Source: Vicia villosa
Lineage: Eukaryota; Streptophyta; Magnoliopsida; Fabales; Fabaceae
NCBI RefSeq assembly: GCF_029867415.1
Contig: NC_081184.1
Span: 110,266,226-110,330,225, forward strand
Direction of reading: 5' to 3'
DNA length: 64,000 bases
Part shown: positions 1 through 10,455 of the stretch, in pieces
Position numbering within the stretch: the stretch's first letter is position 1
Layout of the letters: the number at the start of each line of letters is the position of its first letter
Position numbers and translations under genes: made by a program
Notes under the pieces: model-generated
Seen by the model: only the letters and a program-made list of their open reading frames with translations
Told to the model about the DNA's origin: nothing
The model's database searches: none

Positions 1-960
1 TATTTAGGTCAATAATAGATTTTTTTTCCCAGTATATAGACTTCATTTTTGTTTAGGTATCATTAACAAAAATATTTGGATCAATAGTAAATTTCGTATA
101 TAAAAATATTTACATCAATAGTAGATTTTTTTCCCGTATATCATTTTTGGATCAAAAATATTTGGATCATAAATAACATTTTTCGTAAATAATAATACAA
201 ATATTATTTTTGTTTAGTTATCACTTACAAAAATATTTGGATCAATATTAAATTTTCGTATAAAAAAATATTTAGATCAATAGTAAATTTTTTCTCGTAT
301 ACCATTTTTGGATCAAAAATATTTGATCACAAATACCATTTCTCGTATATAAAAATATTTAGATCAATAGTAGATTTTTTTCTCGTATACAGACCTCATT
401 TTTGTTTAGGTATCATTTACAAAAATATTTGAATCAATAGTAAATTTCGTATATAAAAATATTTAGATCAATAGTGGATTATTTTTCCGTATACCATTCT
501 GGAATAAAAATATTTGGATTATAAATACCATTTTTCGTAAATAATAGATTTTTTTCCATATATAAATATTATTTTTGTTTAGGTGTCATTTACAAAAATA
601 TTTGAATCAATATCAAATTTGCGTATATAAAAATATTTAGATAATAAAATATTTTTTGGATAAAAAATATTTCGATCATAAATAACATTTTTCGTAAATA
701 AAAATATTTAGATAAATAATAGATTTTTTTTCGTATACAAACTTCATTTTTGTTTAGGTATCATTTACAAAAATATTTGGATCAATAGTAAATTTCGTAT
801 ATAAAAATATTTAGATCAATAGTATATTTTTTCCTGTATATTAATTTTAAATATAAAATATTTGGATCATTAATACCAATTTTCGTAAGTTATAAATTTT
901 TTCCGTATACAAATACAAAATATTTCGATCATGAATATCATTTTTCGTATATAAAAAATA
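1..960. repeat. AT-rich satellite-like tandem repeat
   Basis: Extremely AT-rich DNA built from recurring phrases such as GTTTAGGTATCATTTAC, AAAAATATTTGGATCA and TTTTTCGTATATAAAAATAT. The GTTTAG box recurs at about 51, 212, 414, 578 and 752, a spacing of roughly 160 to 200 bp, and each large unit contains shorter sub-repeats of about 40 to 60 bp. Copies are diverged and carry indels. No coding capacity is visible. The array is cut by the left edge of the window, so its full length is unknown. It could be a genomic satellite or a tandem tract derived from a retrotransposon UTR. Confidence 0.8.
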
Positions 961-1188
961 TATATCAATAACAAGTTATTTTTTTGTGGAAGAAAGAAGT
1001 GAGAAAGAGAAAAAAATAGAGAATGGAGAGAGATTTGATAAGTTTAATAAAATATAAGAGTTGTATTATTTTAATAATATAATTAAGAACTTTATGGTGC
1101 AAAGACCAAAAAACCACAATTTTAATGTGGTGGCAAAAAATCAAAGAAGGGTATTTTTGACTTTTCCACAACCATTAATTTTCTTATA
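961..1188. other. unassigned AT-rich spacer
   Basis: AT-rich sequence between the satellite array and the Ogre gag-protease fragment. It contains a purine-rich stretch near 980-1040 and no recognisable coding, RNA or repeat feature. Confidence 0.5.
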
Positions 1189-1970
1189 TTAAAGATAGCT
1201 ATAAGTGGGATAAAAATCCATTATTTGAAAATTAATTTCAAACTCATGAGGTCCAATGCGAATGGGCTGATCAATTTCTCCAATGACAGTGCATTTTGAT
1301 CCATCAAAGGCTTTTATAACAATTCCATTCAATCTCATAGGTTCCCCTTGATAAGACAGCCTATCCAGAGTGCTATATTGCATAACATTCAAGGAAGATC
1401 CAGTGTCAACCAATACATTTGTCAAGATATCGTCTTCGTATTTTGCAGATATGTAAAGGCTACAGTTGTGTTCTAAGCCTTCTTGAGGAATCTCTTGCAT
1501 CATGTCGTCAAGCGGCTTAATGGTCATATCTTTTTCAAAATAATTGTCTCTGCTTCTTCCTTTAATATCTTCTTCCAGTAGTCCAAAGCCCATTAGAATC
1601 TGAATGTCTCCTTGTACACTAGGACACCCTCACGTGCTTTTGTTGCACGTAGGGCAATCAACATGATTGAAATCGATCAGCCCTAGTATGACAAACTTGT
1701 CATGTATTTTTGGCAAGGATTCACGTACGGAGCGAACATCAGATACATAACTCTTCTTTGAACATTCTCCAATCATGTTGGCAGTGTGAACTTCTTCACT
1801 TCTTCTTACCCTTATGGTTATACTGATAATCCCTCTGTCCATCAAACTTTGAAGATCATCAACCACGGTCATACATCCATGGATGGAATTGGAGCAGATT
1901 GAACAAGCACTATAATCATGTCGAGGAAAATTGTCAAGTCCACACAAGGGGGAGTGCATTTGCACCAATG
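1189..1970 (-). pseudogene. Tat/Ogre Ty3 retrotransposon gag-protease fragment
   Basis: Two minus-strand open stretches, 1630-1968 and 1189-1593, look like the gag C-terminus and the aspartic protease of a Tat/Ogre-type Ty3 element. The second contains the protease active-site box VDTGSSLNV followed by the conserved AFDGS segment and GEIDQPIRIG. The first contains a Cys-rich stretch (SACSICS) and the DDLQSLMDRGII segment typical of the gag-protease linker of this lineage. The two parts are not in one frame, the protease stops early, and no RT follows, so this is a truncated dead piece. It abuts an Ogre LTR fragment in the opposite orientation, so the two do not form one simple element. Confidence 0.75.
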
Positions 1971-1974
1971 ATTT

Positions 1975-3591
1975 TGTTTAATTAATTTGTTTGATTTTTA
2001 TACTTTTTTAACTTCATCTTTTGATAATACTTTAACATTAAAACTTTGATGCATTGATTCTTTATTATTCATACCATGAATTAATTAAACGCTTTGTTTT
2101 TTAGATGTTTTAAGCATGATTAAATTTGAATTTCTTTTAAACCCCTAAGGCCATGTTAGTTTCAACTTGATATTTCTTTAGCATGTATTGGTGTTTACTC
2201 ATAGATTCTTAAGTGATCATTGTCATGTTTGTCCATACTTGATTGATACTTACTTGATTGGTATTTATACTTTGACCACATGTTTACTTTGTTTGATTGA
2301 CTTATGTCTCTTCCACCATGATGTTTATATACTTTATATAGGTTTAATCATCTTGCTTTGTCTGTGATTACATTGATGCCACTAGTATTATGATGTTTAT
2401 CGATTTATTTTTTGACATCTATGTTGTTTATTGATCACATATCCACATGTTCATTTAATTCATATTTTTTGATCACATGCCTTATTTAACTTCATGATTC
2501 ATCCATGTATTGTTTGGGTACTTGTCTACCATTATACCATGATTAACTTTGCCTTGCCTTGTTGTGTATCGTTGACTTTACCATGTCCATATGTTTGATA
2601 TACCTTGATGTGATTTATTTTCTTGACACTTATTCATAAATTTATATATGACGATGTAATGTCATGGTATGATGTCCTCACCCTAATTATTTGATGTTTT
2701 GATTTTGATACAGATACTTGACATACTTTGACTTTGATCATGATACAAATGCCATATTTCATACATGATATTACTTGAGATACTTTACCTTGATAGTTGC
2801 TTGAGATGTATACATGCTTGCTTGATTCCTCATTGATATTGCTTATGTCTCCAATCCAAAGGAATGGGATGGTATTGACTAAAATTGTCAAGGTACTCAC
2901 CTCTTTTCTTCTATTTACCTTTGATTTGTATTTTAAAACTTAACCCAAACCCTTCCTTTTCATTTCTAAAGCTTATCCATTTTTAACGCTTGTTTTCCAT
3001 TTCTAAAGCTTAGCCCATTTTAAACATGCTTTGTAATTCTAAAACCTCGCATTTCAAACTGATGTTATGTATTTCTAAAGCTTAGCCCTCTTTTAAAACT
3101 TTCCCTGCATTTCTAAAGCTTAGCAATTCAAAACCATATTTGTAATTTTAAAACTTAGCATCCAAACACATTTTTCCACTTTGGCCCCTTCTTTCCCTTT
3201 ACGGGGAACTACAAATGCTCTGACTTCCCTATTCCATAAACGGGGTATGTAGACACAAAATGCAACGTCTTGTCGATCATATATAAAATTCTTTTCTCAC
3301 CTCCCCATTCTTTTTATAAACAAGATAACCACAATAAACTTTAACTATACATATTTCAAAGAGGTTCATATAGAATACTATAGATACATAGGGTGCTAAT
3401 ACATTCTCTTTGTATAACCAACCCCAAAACTTAATAACTCTATTTATTTTATAGGCTTTGATTTAAAAACTTCTTTGGGTTTTATTTCTTTCTTTTCCCA
3501 TTTCCTTTGGAAACAATAAATTGCGGTGGCGACTTTCACTAAAACACAAGTTAAGTCAAATCAATGGCTTAGTCTCAATTTACCGTAACCA
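1975..3591 (+). mobile_element. Ogre LTR, 3' part (group A)
   Basis: From about 2800 onward this matches the 3' third of the complete solo LTR at 31059-34746. Shared landmarks in the same order are GGTATTGACTAAAATTGTC, a Lys/Leu-like low-complexity tract, GAACTACAAATG with CTGACTTCCCTATT, GGGTGCTAATAC, and the terminal TTTGGAAACAATAAA plus GGTGGCGACT block. The LTR end is placed near 3591. The stretch 1975-2800 is AT-rich and less clearly alignable, so the left boundary is approximate. The LTR 5' half is missing. No target duplication could be identified. Confidence 0.65.
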
Positions 3592-3624
3592 ATTTACTAT
3601 GTACATACCCACACAAAATTTGTG

Positions 3625-3917
3625 ATGTAAGAATTTAGTTTGTTAAGAATATTGATATGCCATTAATAAATCTTATACATAAGCATGTTGTGTATGACTA
3701 ACTGACCAATTGAATCCTACCCATGATAGAATGAAGGTGTTTCTTCCAAGTAGGTAGCTTGGCCAATAATCTATTTGCTAGGATATGAAAATCATGAGTT
3801 CCAAGCATTCGTTGAATAAAGGAACTCCAAAATAGTTAAATTTCTCGTAAATCTAGATCCAGAACTAGCTCTACCGTAAAGCTTACACTTAGTTGGATTA
3901 ACGTGTTGACTAATCTG
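3625..3917 (-). pseudogene. LINE reverse transcriptase fragment (downstream half)
   Basis: Translated on the minus strand this reads as the end of a plant L1-type LINE reverse transcriptase: a YFGVPLF box (the LINE Y-x-G-V-P motif), then RLLAKLPTWKKHLHS and MGRIQLV, which match the conserved segment after the catalytic domain. Frameshifts and stops interrupt it. It is co-linear with the LINE fragment at 8918-9960: that piece ends just before where this one starts in a normal LINE protein. The DNA between them is a later retrotransposon insertion. Confidence 0.75.
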
Positions 3918-3918
3918 G

Positions 3919-4758
3919 TGTCGCGCACGGCTCAAAAATGAGTAAATAAAGTTGTAGTTTAGGGTATAGACACTTGAGCTGTATCACAAGGACACTCGAA
4001 TGATTTAACCAACTAATTATAACAATGGGGGTTTTCGGTTTTGATTAAGAATGCAATTAAAATAATTGGTTACGAATAAGCTAAATGGGCTAATTCTACT
4101 TATTCAGGTTCCGACTTATCACTGAATATTGTAACTCTAATCCGCTAAGTGGTTTTGATCCTATTCGATTGTGAAATCAATTAGATAAGTGCTATGAATA
4201 TCATGTGACTTATGTTCCTATTTACCGTATTAAGCATGACCGATTAAAGATAAAGGTAAAGCTAACGAAGAAGCTAGGTTAACACACAATTAAAATTAGG
4301 AACATGCATACAATTGAATTTAATCAATTATATCCTATGAGAAGCAATCAAATTAAGAAAGCAAACGAGTTCATAGAAATAATTGAATACAAATTGAAAT
4401 TAAAATAACCTCAAGGTAATGGATCCTGTAAGCAGCAAATTCCGCCTTCAGGATTAGTTCCCCATGAATTCGTTCAAAACCATGTTTCTATCGTCAAAAT
4501 TCAGAATGACTACTATAAATGCATTTTTAATTTTAAGTAATACAAGGGAATTCGGGCCTAAAGGCAATCGAACCAAAAATTACAAAAACAGACCCAAAAG
4601 CAATGTATTTTCTTAAGTGTGGAACTTAAACGAAATTTTTATACTCGTCTAAATTTAGAATCAGTTTTTGACTTCAACATGAATTTGTAGCTTATCCTCC
4701 CAGCTTTCCAATAAATATTATAACACATCAATATGATTCCCGTAGCTCAAGTTATGGT
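3919..4758 (-). repeat. 3' LTR of Athila-like element (partial)
   Basis: Matches 7964-8798 along its length: both share GAGTAAATAAA, CACAAGGAC, GGGCTAATTCTAC, TGACTTATGTTCC and the CCCGTAGCTCAAGTT block in the same order. The terminal TGTCGCGCACGG on the plus strand corresponds to TGTTGCGCACGG in the other copy. Its U3 end is cut at about 4758 where Ogre LTR sequence begins. Confidence 0.75.
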
Positions 4759-7047
4759 AATGCATCCAATAACAAAAACACAAACTAACAAATACATTAT
4801 AAACCAAGTTTCAAAAATCATAAAATCAACTTCATTTTCAACCTTGGGTAAGCCATGAACTAAAATTTTAATTCTCTCATTTCTTAACCATTTCAGAAAG
4901 TGTTAACGTGAAACTTGCTCAGTTTTCAACACGAATCTAGAGGTATAACAATTATAAAATTTATTCAACCTAAGACTCATGAATTTTCCAAAAAATCGTA
5001 TGAACCCTAAAATTAAAAACTAAATTAAATGATGTACAACAACAATCAATAACAACTAATTGAGGGTTAATAATCCTCACGTGATGTTTAACATCATAGA
5101 ATCGATAATTACTCAGAATGGTGCCTTAATCATGGAGTTTGAATTTGAGGAAACTTACGTCTGAACTAGAGATCAAAAACTGAGCTCACGCACTCCAAGA
5201 AATGGTTTAATGGTATGAAAAGCTTCCTGGGACCTTCTTGAAGCTAATGGGATGGTTACTTTGCTTTGAAACCTCTTGGATTCCTCTGATCTACTCAAGT
5301 TGCATATGCCAAAAGTGAGAATTGGAGAATGATAAGGAGGTGTTACATAAGATAATTCATGGTCTGGATATCTACTATATGATTTATGTGAGATGTATGA
5401 GTGGTTAAGTTGCAAGAAATTTGGAAGGATAGTTAAACTCGAAGAAGTGGTTCTTGAGCTTCAAGAGAAAATTGCAATTTCGCAATTCTGGGATGAGAGG
5501 GATTTTGAGGCTACTCAGATGTGTTGAATGATGTTGTGGAGGTCTCTATTTATTGAGGATCATGGAGGGAACTTTTGAACAAGAGATTCAAGCTTTGCTT
5601 AATGGTGAAGTTATCTTTGAAAAGCATGGTTCCAATGTCTAGCAAAGCTTGATTCATGGATAACAAGGGAGCTTTTCTAAGTTTTAGGTGTTTCTTCTTG
5701 CTTTGGGTTGAAGTTTGATCAGAAGAAAAAAGTTGGGGAGCTCAAGGAGTGGAATTTGTGAATAAAGTTCACTTTTCCAAAATAGAAGTCAAGCCTTTAT
5801 TCTTGAAATGGAAAAGTTTGGTGAATAATTGGTTCTAATCCTTGTGTAAAGCTCAAAGGATTTGTGTAAACTTTTGATCATGGTGAAATTTAGAAATAAA
5901 CAAGGATATTTAGGTCTCTTGTAGCAAGGATTTGAATATTTTGTTTGGATTCACTTTGGTTTGTAAAAATTTGGACATGAACACGAACCTTGAAACAACT
6001 TTGATGCACCAACTTTATCACTTTGAATCTTGCAGCTCACAAATTCTATGGAGGAGTTTAGTACTTTTTAGAAAGCCCTAAACATTCTCTACAACTTTCA
6101 TGTTCGATTTTTTCTTAAATTCTCAAAGGATCATGATGAAAAAGTGGCCTCAAAGTCACTTACTTTTAGGGTTCAAAACTATTTTGTAAAATTTTCCAAG
6201 TGTTGGAGAAAAAGTAGGCAACTTCATGGCTCCATAACTTAAAATACATCCACTTCTTGGAAAATGATCACATTGACAAAGTTGTAGATCTTGACTTGTT
6301 CTTCAAATTGAGCTTTGGAGAAAAAATATGGCTACTTGAAGAAGTTATGCCCTTTCAAAGTTGAGTAAAAAACATGTTTTTCTTCATGAAAAAGTCAAAA
6401 CCCCAATTGTTGAATTTTGGATCTTTGGTTGATTTTCTTGATTTTTCTTGATCAAATAACTTCAATAAACATATATTCATGATTTTGATCTTCAAAAGTC
6501 CATGGTTGACCAAATTCCTCAAAAGTCAAAGGTGATCTTGAACAATTGACTTTTTTCAAATGAATTGATTTCTTATAAGCATCAATGGAATCAAACTCTT
6601 CTGGTCTAATGGATGTTATGAGTGGATTATTATGATGCATTAAAAATCCTTGAATCATGATTTGAGCCATGGAACCATGCTTTGAGAAAAAGTCAACTTC
6701 CTTGAGAATTAGGTCAAAAACCCTAATTGTGTATCAGATGAATTTGAAAGTTGTTGATCTTGAATTGAACCATACTTGGGCTTGGATATTGATGAGAGGA
6801 AACACTTGAGTACATGAGAAATATTTATTCACCTTGTGAACCTTAAAACCCTAATTTTCCTGAACTCCTTGATCAGTCACCTACCTTGTGAAATAAGCAA
6901 CAAGCAAACACAATCTTTTTTGTATACTTTTTTGTTAAAAAATGATGCATGATGACTATGTATATAGATACTGATGATGATAATCATACTCTTGGTGCTT
7001 AATGAAAAATGAGGTGGGATCTCGGGGTCAAAAATTGGGGTACTCAC
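4759..7047 (-). mobile_element. Ogre LTR, 5' part (group A), nested
   Basis: On the minus strand it starts TGAGTACCCCAATTTTTGACC, nearly the start of the solo LTR at 31059, and follows that LTR for about 2.3 kb (TGCATCATTT, TTGCTTGTTGCTTATTTCAC, GGTTCAATTCAAGATCAAC, TTTGACTTTTGAGGAATTTG and so on). It stops near 4759, before the 3' third of the LTR. It lies inside the RT-proximal coding remnant of the Athila-like element. No coding function. Confidence 0.75.
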
Positions 7048-7054
7048 TCAATAT

Positions 7055-7478
7055 TCATCCAATTGCCTTCTTATGTTTCTTTAATACATGCAATACTTTT
7101 TGTTCATGTTCAGATTCAAGTATAGATAAAATTATTACAGGTAACTTTTCTTCTGATTCTAAATATGAAAATTTTAAATTTGAAGGGAGTAGCTTAAGCT
7201 CTAAAGCAGATAGTTGTTCAATGGATGGCAAAATTTTGCCAGTAGGAACTACATTTACATCTGCAACATCAACTTTGTCAGTAGAAATCTTGTAAGAAAT
7301 ATCAGAAGAATTATCAACCTGTTAATCAGCTTCAATTTCAGCACAAACTGAACATAGGTGAGTATCAGTACAAATATCACAAGTATAAGTTTCATCAAAA
7401 TGGGAACAAAGAAGGGAAATCAGCAAAAACTGAATAATGTGCAACAAATTCTCTTAAGCTTATATTTTGATCAGCCAT
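7055..7478 (-). pseudogene. Athila-like gag start fused to pre-RT pol remnant
   Basis: A minus-strand ATG at 7478 opens MADQNISLREFVAHYS, resembling a gag N-terminus, and within about 200 bp the reading reaches KILPSIEQLSALELKLLP, then EEKLPVIILSILESEHEQK and VLHVLKKHKKAIGW. That last part is the well-known segment just before the RT domain of Athila/Calypso-type Ty3 pol. The order implies a large internal deletion removing most of gag and the protease. A Cys-rich patch (CDICTDTHLCSVC) lies between. Stops and a frameshift are present. The reading breaks exactly where the Ogre LTR begins. Confidence 0.7.
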
Positions 7479-7933
7479 GATATGATTATCAAATTCAAAA
7501 TCTAAATAAAATTAATACTGAATCAAATAAAATCACTATCAAATATGATTAACAAAATCTACTTAAAAATGATTAAAATAAAATCTAAAAATTATGAAAA
7601 TATGACTAAAAATCAAGTAAAATAAATTAAGAATCTTACAAAAATTTTGGATTTTTAAAAAATATGAAAATAGAAATAAAATTAAATAAAATAGAAAAAT
7701 GAAGAATTTGTGATTTTAGGGTTGAAATCTCTTAGAAGTCTCTTAAAATGGAAAATATTCTTTTATTTTTTCAGAGCAATTCGAACCAGTAACTTACCGA
7801 GTCACCTTAAAATGGGTTGGAATACTTACAACTATGCTACAACCCTTAAAATCAACAAACAATAAAAAAAAAACAAAAATTTTGCTAACAAGACTCTAAA
7901 CTAGGAATATAAAGTTGGTTAGAATAAACAAAA

Positions 7934-7952
7934 GTCCCCGACAACGGCACCG
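7934..7952 (-). other. primer binding site, tRNA-Asp type
   Basis: On the minus strand, 11 bases after the 5' LTR end, the sequence matches the complement of the 3' end of plant tRNA-Asp (expected TGGCGCCGTTGCCGGGGA) with two or three substitutions. This is where reverse transcription of the element would be primed and it sets the element's orientation. Confidence 0.75.
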
Positions 7953-7963
7953 ATTTGATCAGT

Positions 7964-8900
7964 TGTTGCGCACGGGTCAAAATGAGTAAATAAAACCGTA
8001 GTTTAGGGTAGCGACACTCGAGTCGTATCACAAGGACTCTTGAATGATTTAACTAACTAATTATATCAATTTGGGTTTTCGATTTCGATTAAGAATGCAA
8101 TTAAAATTATTGATTACGAATAAGCTAAATGGGCTAATTCTACTAGTTTGGGTTCCGGCTTATCACTGGCTATTGTAACTCCAATCCCCTAAGTGGTTTC
8201 GATCCTATTCGAATATGAAATCAATTAGACAAGCGTTATCAATATCATGTGACTTATGTTCCAATTTAACGCATAAAGCATGACAGTTTAAATATTAGGC
8301 GAAGTTAACGAAGAAGCTAGATTAACACGCGATTAAAATTAGGAACTTGCATACAACAAATTTAATAAATTCTATCCTATGAGCAACAAACGAATTAAGA
8401 AAAGGAAAGCAATCGAATTAAGCAAACGAATTCATAAAAAGAATTAAACAGAAATCAAAATTAAATTGGAATTGAAATAACCTCAAAGCCATGGAACTTG
8501 TAAGCATCATAATTCGCCTTCTGAATTAGTTCTCCATGAATTTGTAGAAAACCATATTTCTATCATCGAATGTCAGAATAACTATTATAAATGCCATTTT
8601 AGTTTTAAGTAATACAAGGGAATTTGGGCCCTAACCTACTAGAAAATTACAAAAACAAGCCCAAAAACAATTTATTTTCTTAAGTCTGGAACTTAAACGA
8701 ATTTTTATACTCTTCTACATGAAAGTTGCAGCTTACCCTCTCATCTTTCCAACAAATATTAGAACGCATCAATCTCATTCCCGTAGCTCAAGTTTTGGTC
8801 TGTATAGTGAGAAGGTATCAATCAGTTAACCGTTTAAGCTAAAAATAAAGTACGAATTTAAATTAAAGGCATAATTAAACTTAAATATGAATACACTAAA
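7964..8900 (-). repeat. 5' LTR of Athila-like element
   Basis: Right-hand copy of the LTR pair; ends at 7964 (plus-strand TGTTGCGCACGG) next to the primer site. Similarity to the left copy runs to about 8798; the further 100 bp of AT-rich sequence is probably the start of U3, missing from the other copy. The exact outer boundary is not determined. Confidence 0.65.
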
Positions 8901-8917
8901 TTAGTAAAAATAATTAA

Positions 8918-9960
8918 CTAAATTATAGAATTTCCTAAGTACAATAGTAAAAGAGTGTGCATCAAAATGCAGTGATCACTGACCATAATTCTGACCACGT
9001 TCTTGAATAAGATTGTTAATGACTTGAGCATTTTTTCTGGTAGATTTGTAGAATATAATAGTTCATTTGCAAAAAAAGTGTGGCTAGGAATGATTGTCTT
9101 ACCAGTTGATATGAATGTTATATTACTCTGATCCACCAATATAGATAAATGTCTACTAAATGCCTCATCAACAATGCACAAAAGTAAGGAATATAGAGGA
9201 TCTCATTGCCTCACTCCCCTAGAACAAGAAAAAATCTTGCGTCTTTTAAATTTATCATGATTGAAAGTTTGATTAAGTGAAGAATGATAAGAATCCAATC
9301 ACATATTTTTTTTATTAAATCGAAATTAAACATTAACTTTAATAAAATAATGTCAATCTAAAGTATCAAAGACTTTTCATATGTCTATCTTAAAAGTGAT
9401 ATTATGTCCAAAAGATTTCTTGTCTAACAAATTAACGACTTCTAGAGTAATTCCAATGCACTCATAAATATGTCTGCTCCAAATGAAGCCTTTTTGGTAT
9501 TATGAAAGAATTTTATAAGCTAATATGTCCAATTTGTCTACAATGATCTTAGTGATGATTTTGAATTGAGCATATTTAGGTATCAAAGTCACATTGGTTG
9601 AGTTTAGATTATGAAATATTCTATCTTGTTTAAATAATTTATTTATTGAATTAATCACATATGTCCCCACTATATTCCAATAAGCTTGGAAAAAATATCC
9701 CTCAAAGTCATTAGTGCATGAAGTAGAATTATCATCCATATTGAGCATTGCATTCTTAATTTCCCCAGTGAGACATTATATTGACATATTTGTTATCCCC
9801 ATGAGTTATGATTGTGGAATAATTCTCTCCACCAGATTAGTATACTTACAATTTTTTCTAAACTAAGGAAATTTGTGTAGAAGTTAATAACATGATTATC
9901 TAATCAAATTCTCTCCTCTAAAATATTGTTAGCATCACAACTTCATTTAATTTTCAAGGC
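8918..9960 (-). pseudogene. LINE reverse transcriptase fragment (upstream half)
   Basis: Minus-strand translation, with frameshifts, follows plant L1 LINE RT in order: a pre-RT segment near 9700-9960, GYFFQAYWNIVGTYVINSIN, NVTLIPK and FKIITKIIVDKL (about 9500-9740), then EVVNLLDKKSFG with a degraded KAFDTLDW block (about 9340-9480), then PSHTFFANELLY where the catalytic YADD box has decayed (about 9060). It breaks off where the Athila-like element begins and resumes at 3917. Several in-frame stops; not functional. Endonuclease and 5' UTR are not visible. Confidence 0.8.
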
Positions 9961-10280
9961 TTTCAGCGTTACTATACCAAAACTGCAGTGTATGAGATAA
10001 CATGATTGCTTCTTTCTTATTTTATTTGTTCACTATAATTGATAGATATTTCTATTATATTTGTGTTTATTTAGTTGCATTTTATTTCATTACAGATTTA
10101 CAATAGGTCTTTTAGAAAATACGCTATGAAAGATTTTTTTTTTGACAAAAGGCTATGAAAGAATTTAATAATATAAAAATCTATTAGAATTTATTTTCAA
10201 ATTACCAACTTTTTCAAATAAAATACCCAAATAACCAATATTCTCAATTATTTACCATACTAACCATATTTGAAAAAAAT
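9961..10280. other. unassigned AT-rich spacer
   Basis: No coding, RNA or repeat signature recognised. Contains a short duplicated phrase (CTATGAAAGA at about 10126 and 10152). Confidence 0.4.
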
Positions 10281-10455
10281 CCCATGCAAGAGAAGGCGTC
10301 ACTCCCTTTGGGCATGCACTTAAAATTTAACTCACGCGCCATTGCTTCTGGCTTATGCAGTACTGTCATACGAATGCATGTGGCATATGCTTTGTGTATT
10401 TAAGAGTAGGTGTCATTGCCTCTGGCACATACATTGTTTTCCCAAGAGGAGGTAC
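10281..10455 (+). promoter_or_regulatory. array of short inverted repeats (GCC...GGC boxes)
   Basis: Three imperfect boxes of the form GCC, 7 to 9 spacer bases, GGC occur at about 10294-10314, 10333-10354 and 10410-10430; a fourth (CATCCCCTTGGCGCA) lies beyond the solo LTR at 16040-16056. Taken together across the insertion they precede a TATA-like sequence at 16074. The same design occurs at 45180-45573. Function is inferred only. Confidence 0.4.
10451..10455. repeat. target site duplication GGTAC (left)
   Basis: GGTAC directly precedes the solo LTR and is repeated exactly at 16037-16041 on its other side, the 5-bp duplication expected from Ty3-type integration. Confidence 0.9.

Larger units (their letters stand above)
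3919..8900 (-). mobile_element. Athila-like Ty3 retrotransposon, internally deleted
   Basis: Two direct copies of an approximately 0.85 kb sequence (3919-4758 and 7964-8798) flank an interior with a tRNA-Asp-type primer site next to the right-hand copy, which fixes the element on the minus strand. The interior keeps only the leader, a gag-like start and a short piece leading into RT; the remainder of pol is gone and an Ogre LTR fragment sits in its place. The element interrupts a LINE whose two halves flank it. The right end in the upstream LTR is uncertain (8800-8910), and no clean target duplication was found. Lineage assignment rests on the residual protein and primer type. Confidence 0.7.

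Noticed and set aside
1975..7047. A simple inversion restoring one complete group A LTR
   Set aside because: Undoing it would break the consistent orientation of the Athila-like LTR pair and of the two LINE halves, so it is kept only as a hint of rearrangement.
7002..7295. 97-codon plus-strand open frame
   Set aside because: Antisense of the pre-RT pol remnant and spans the Ogre LTR junction.
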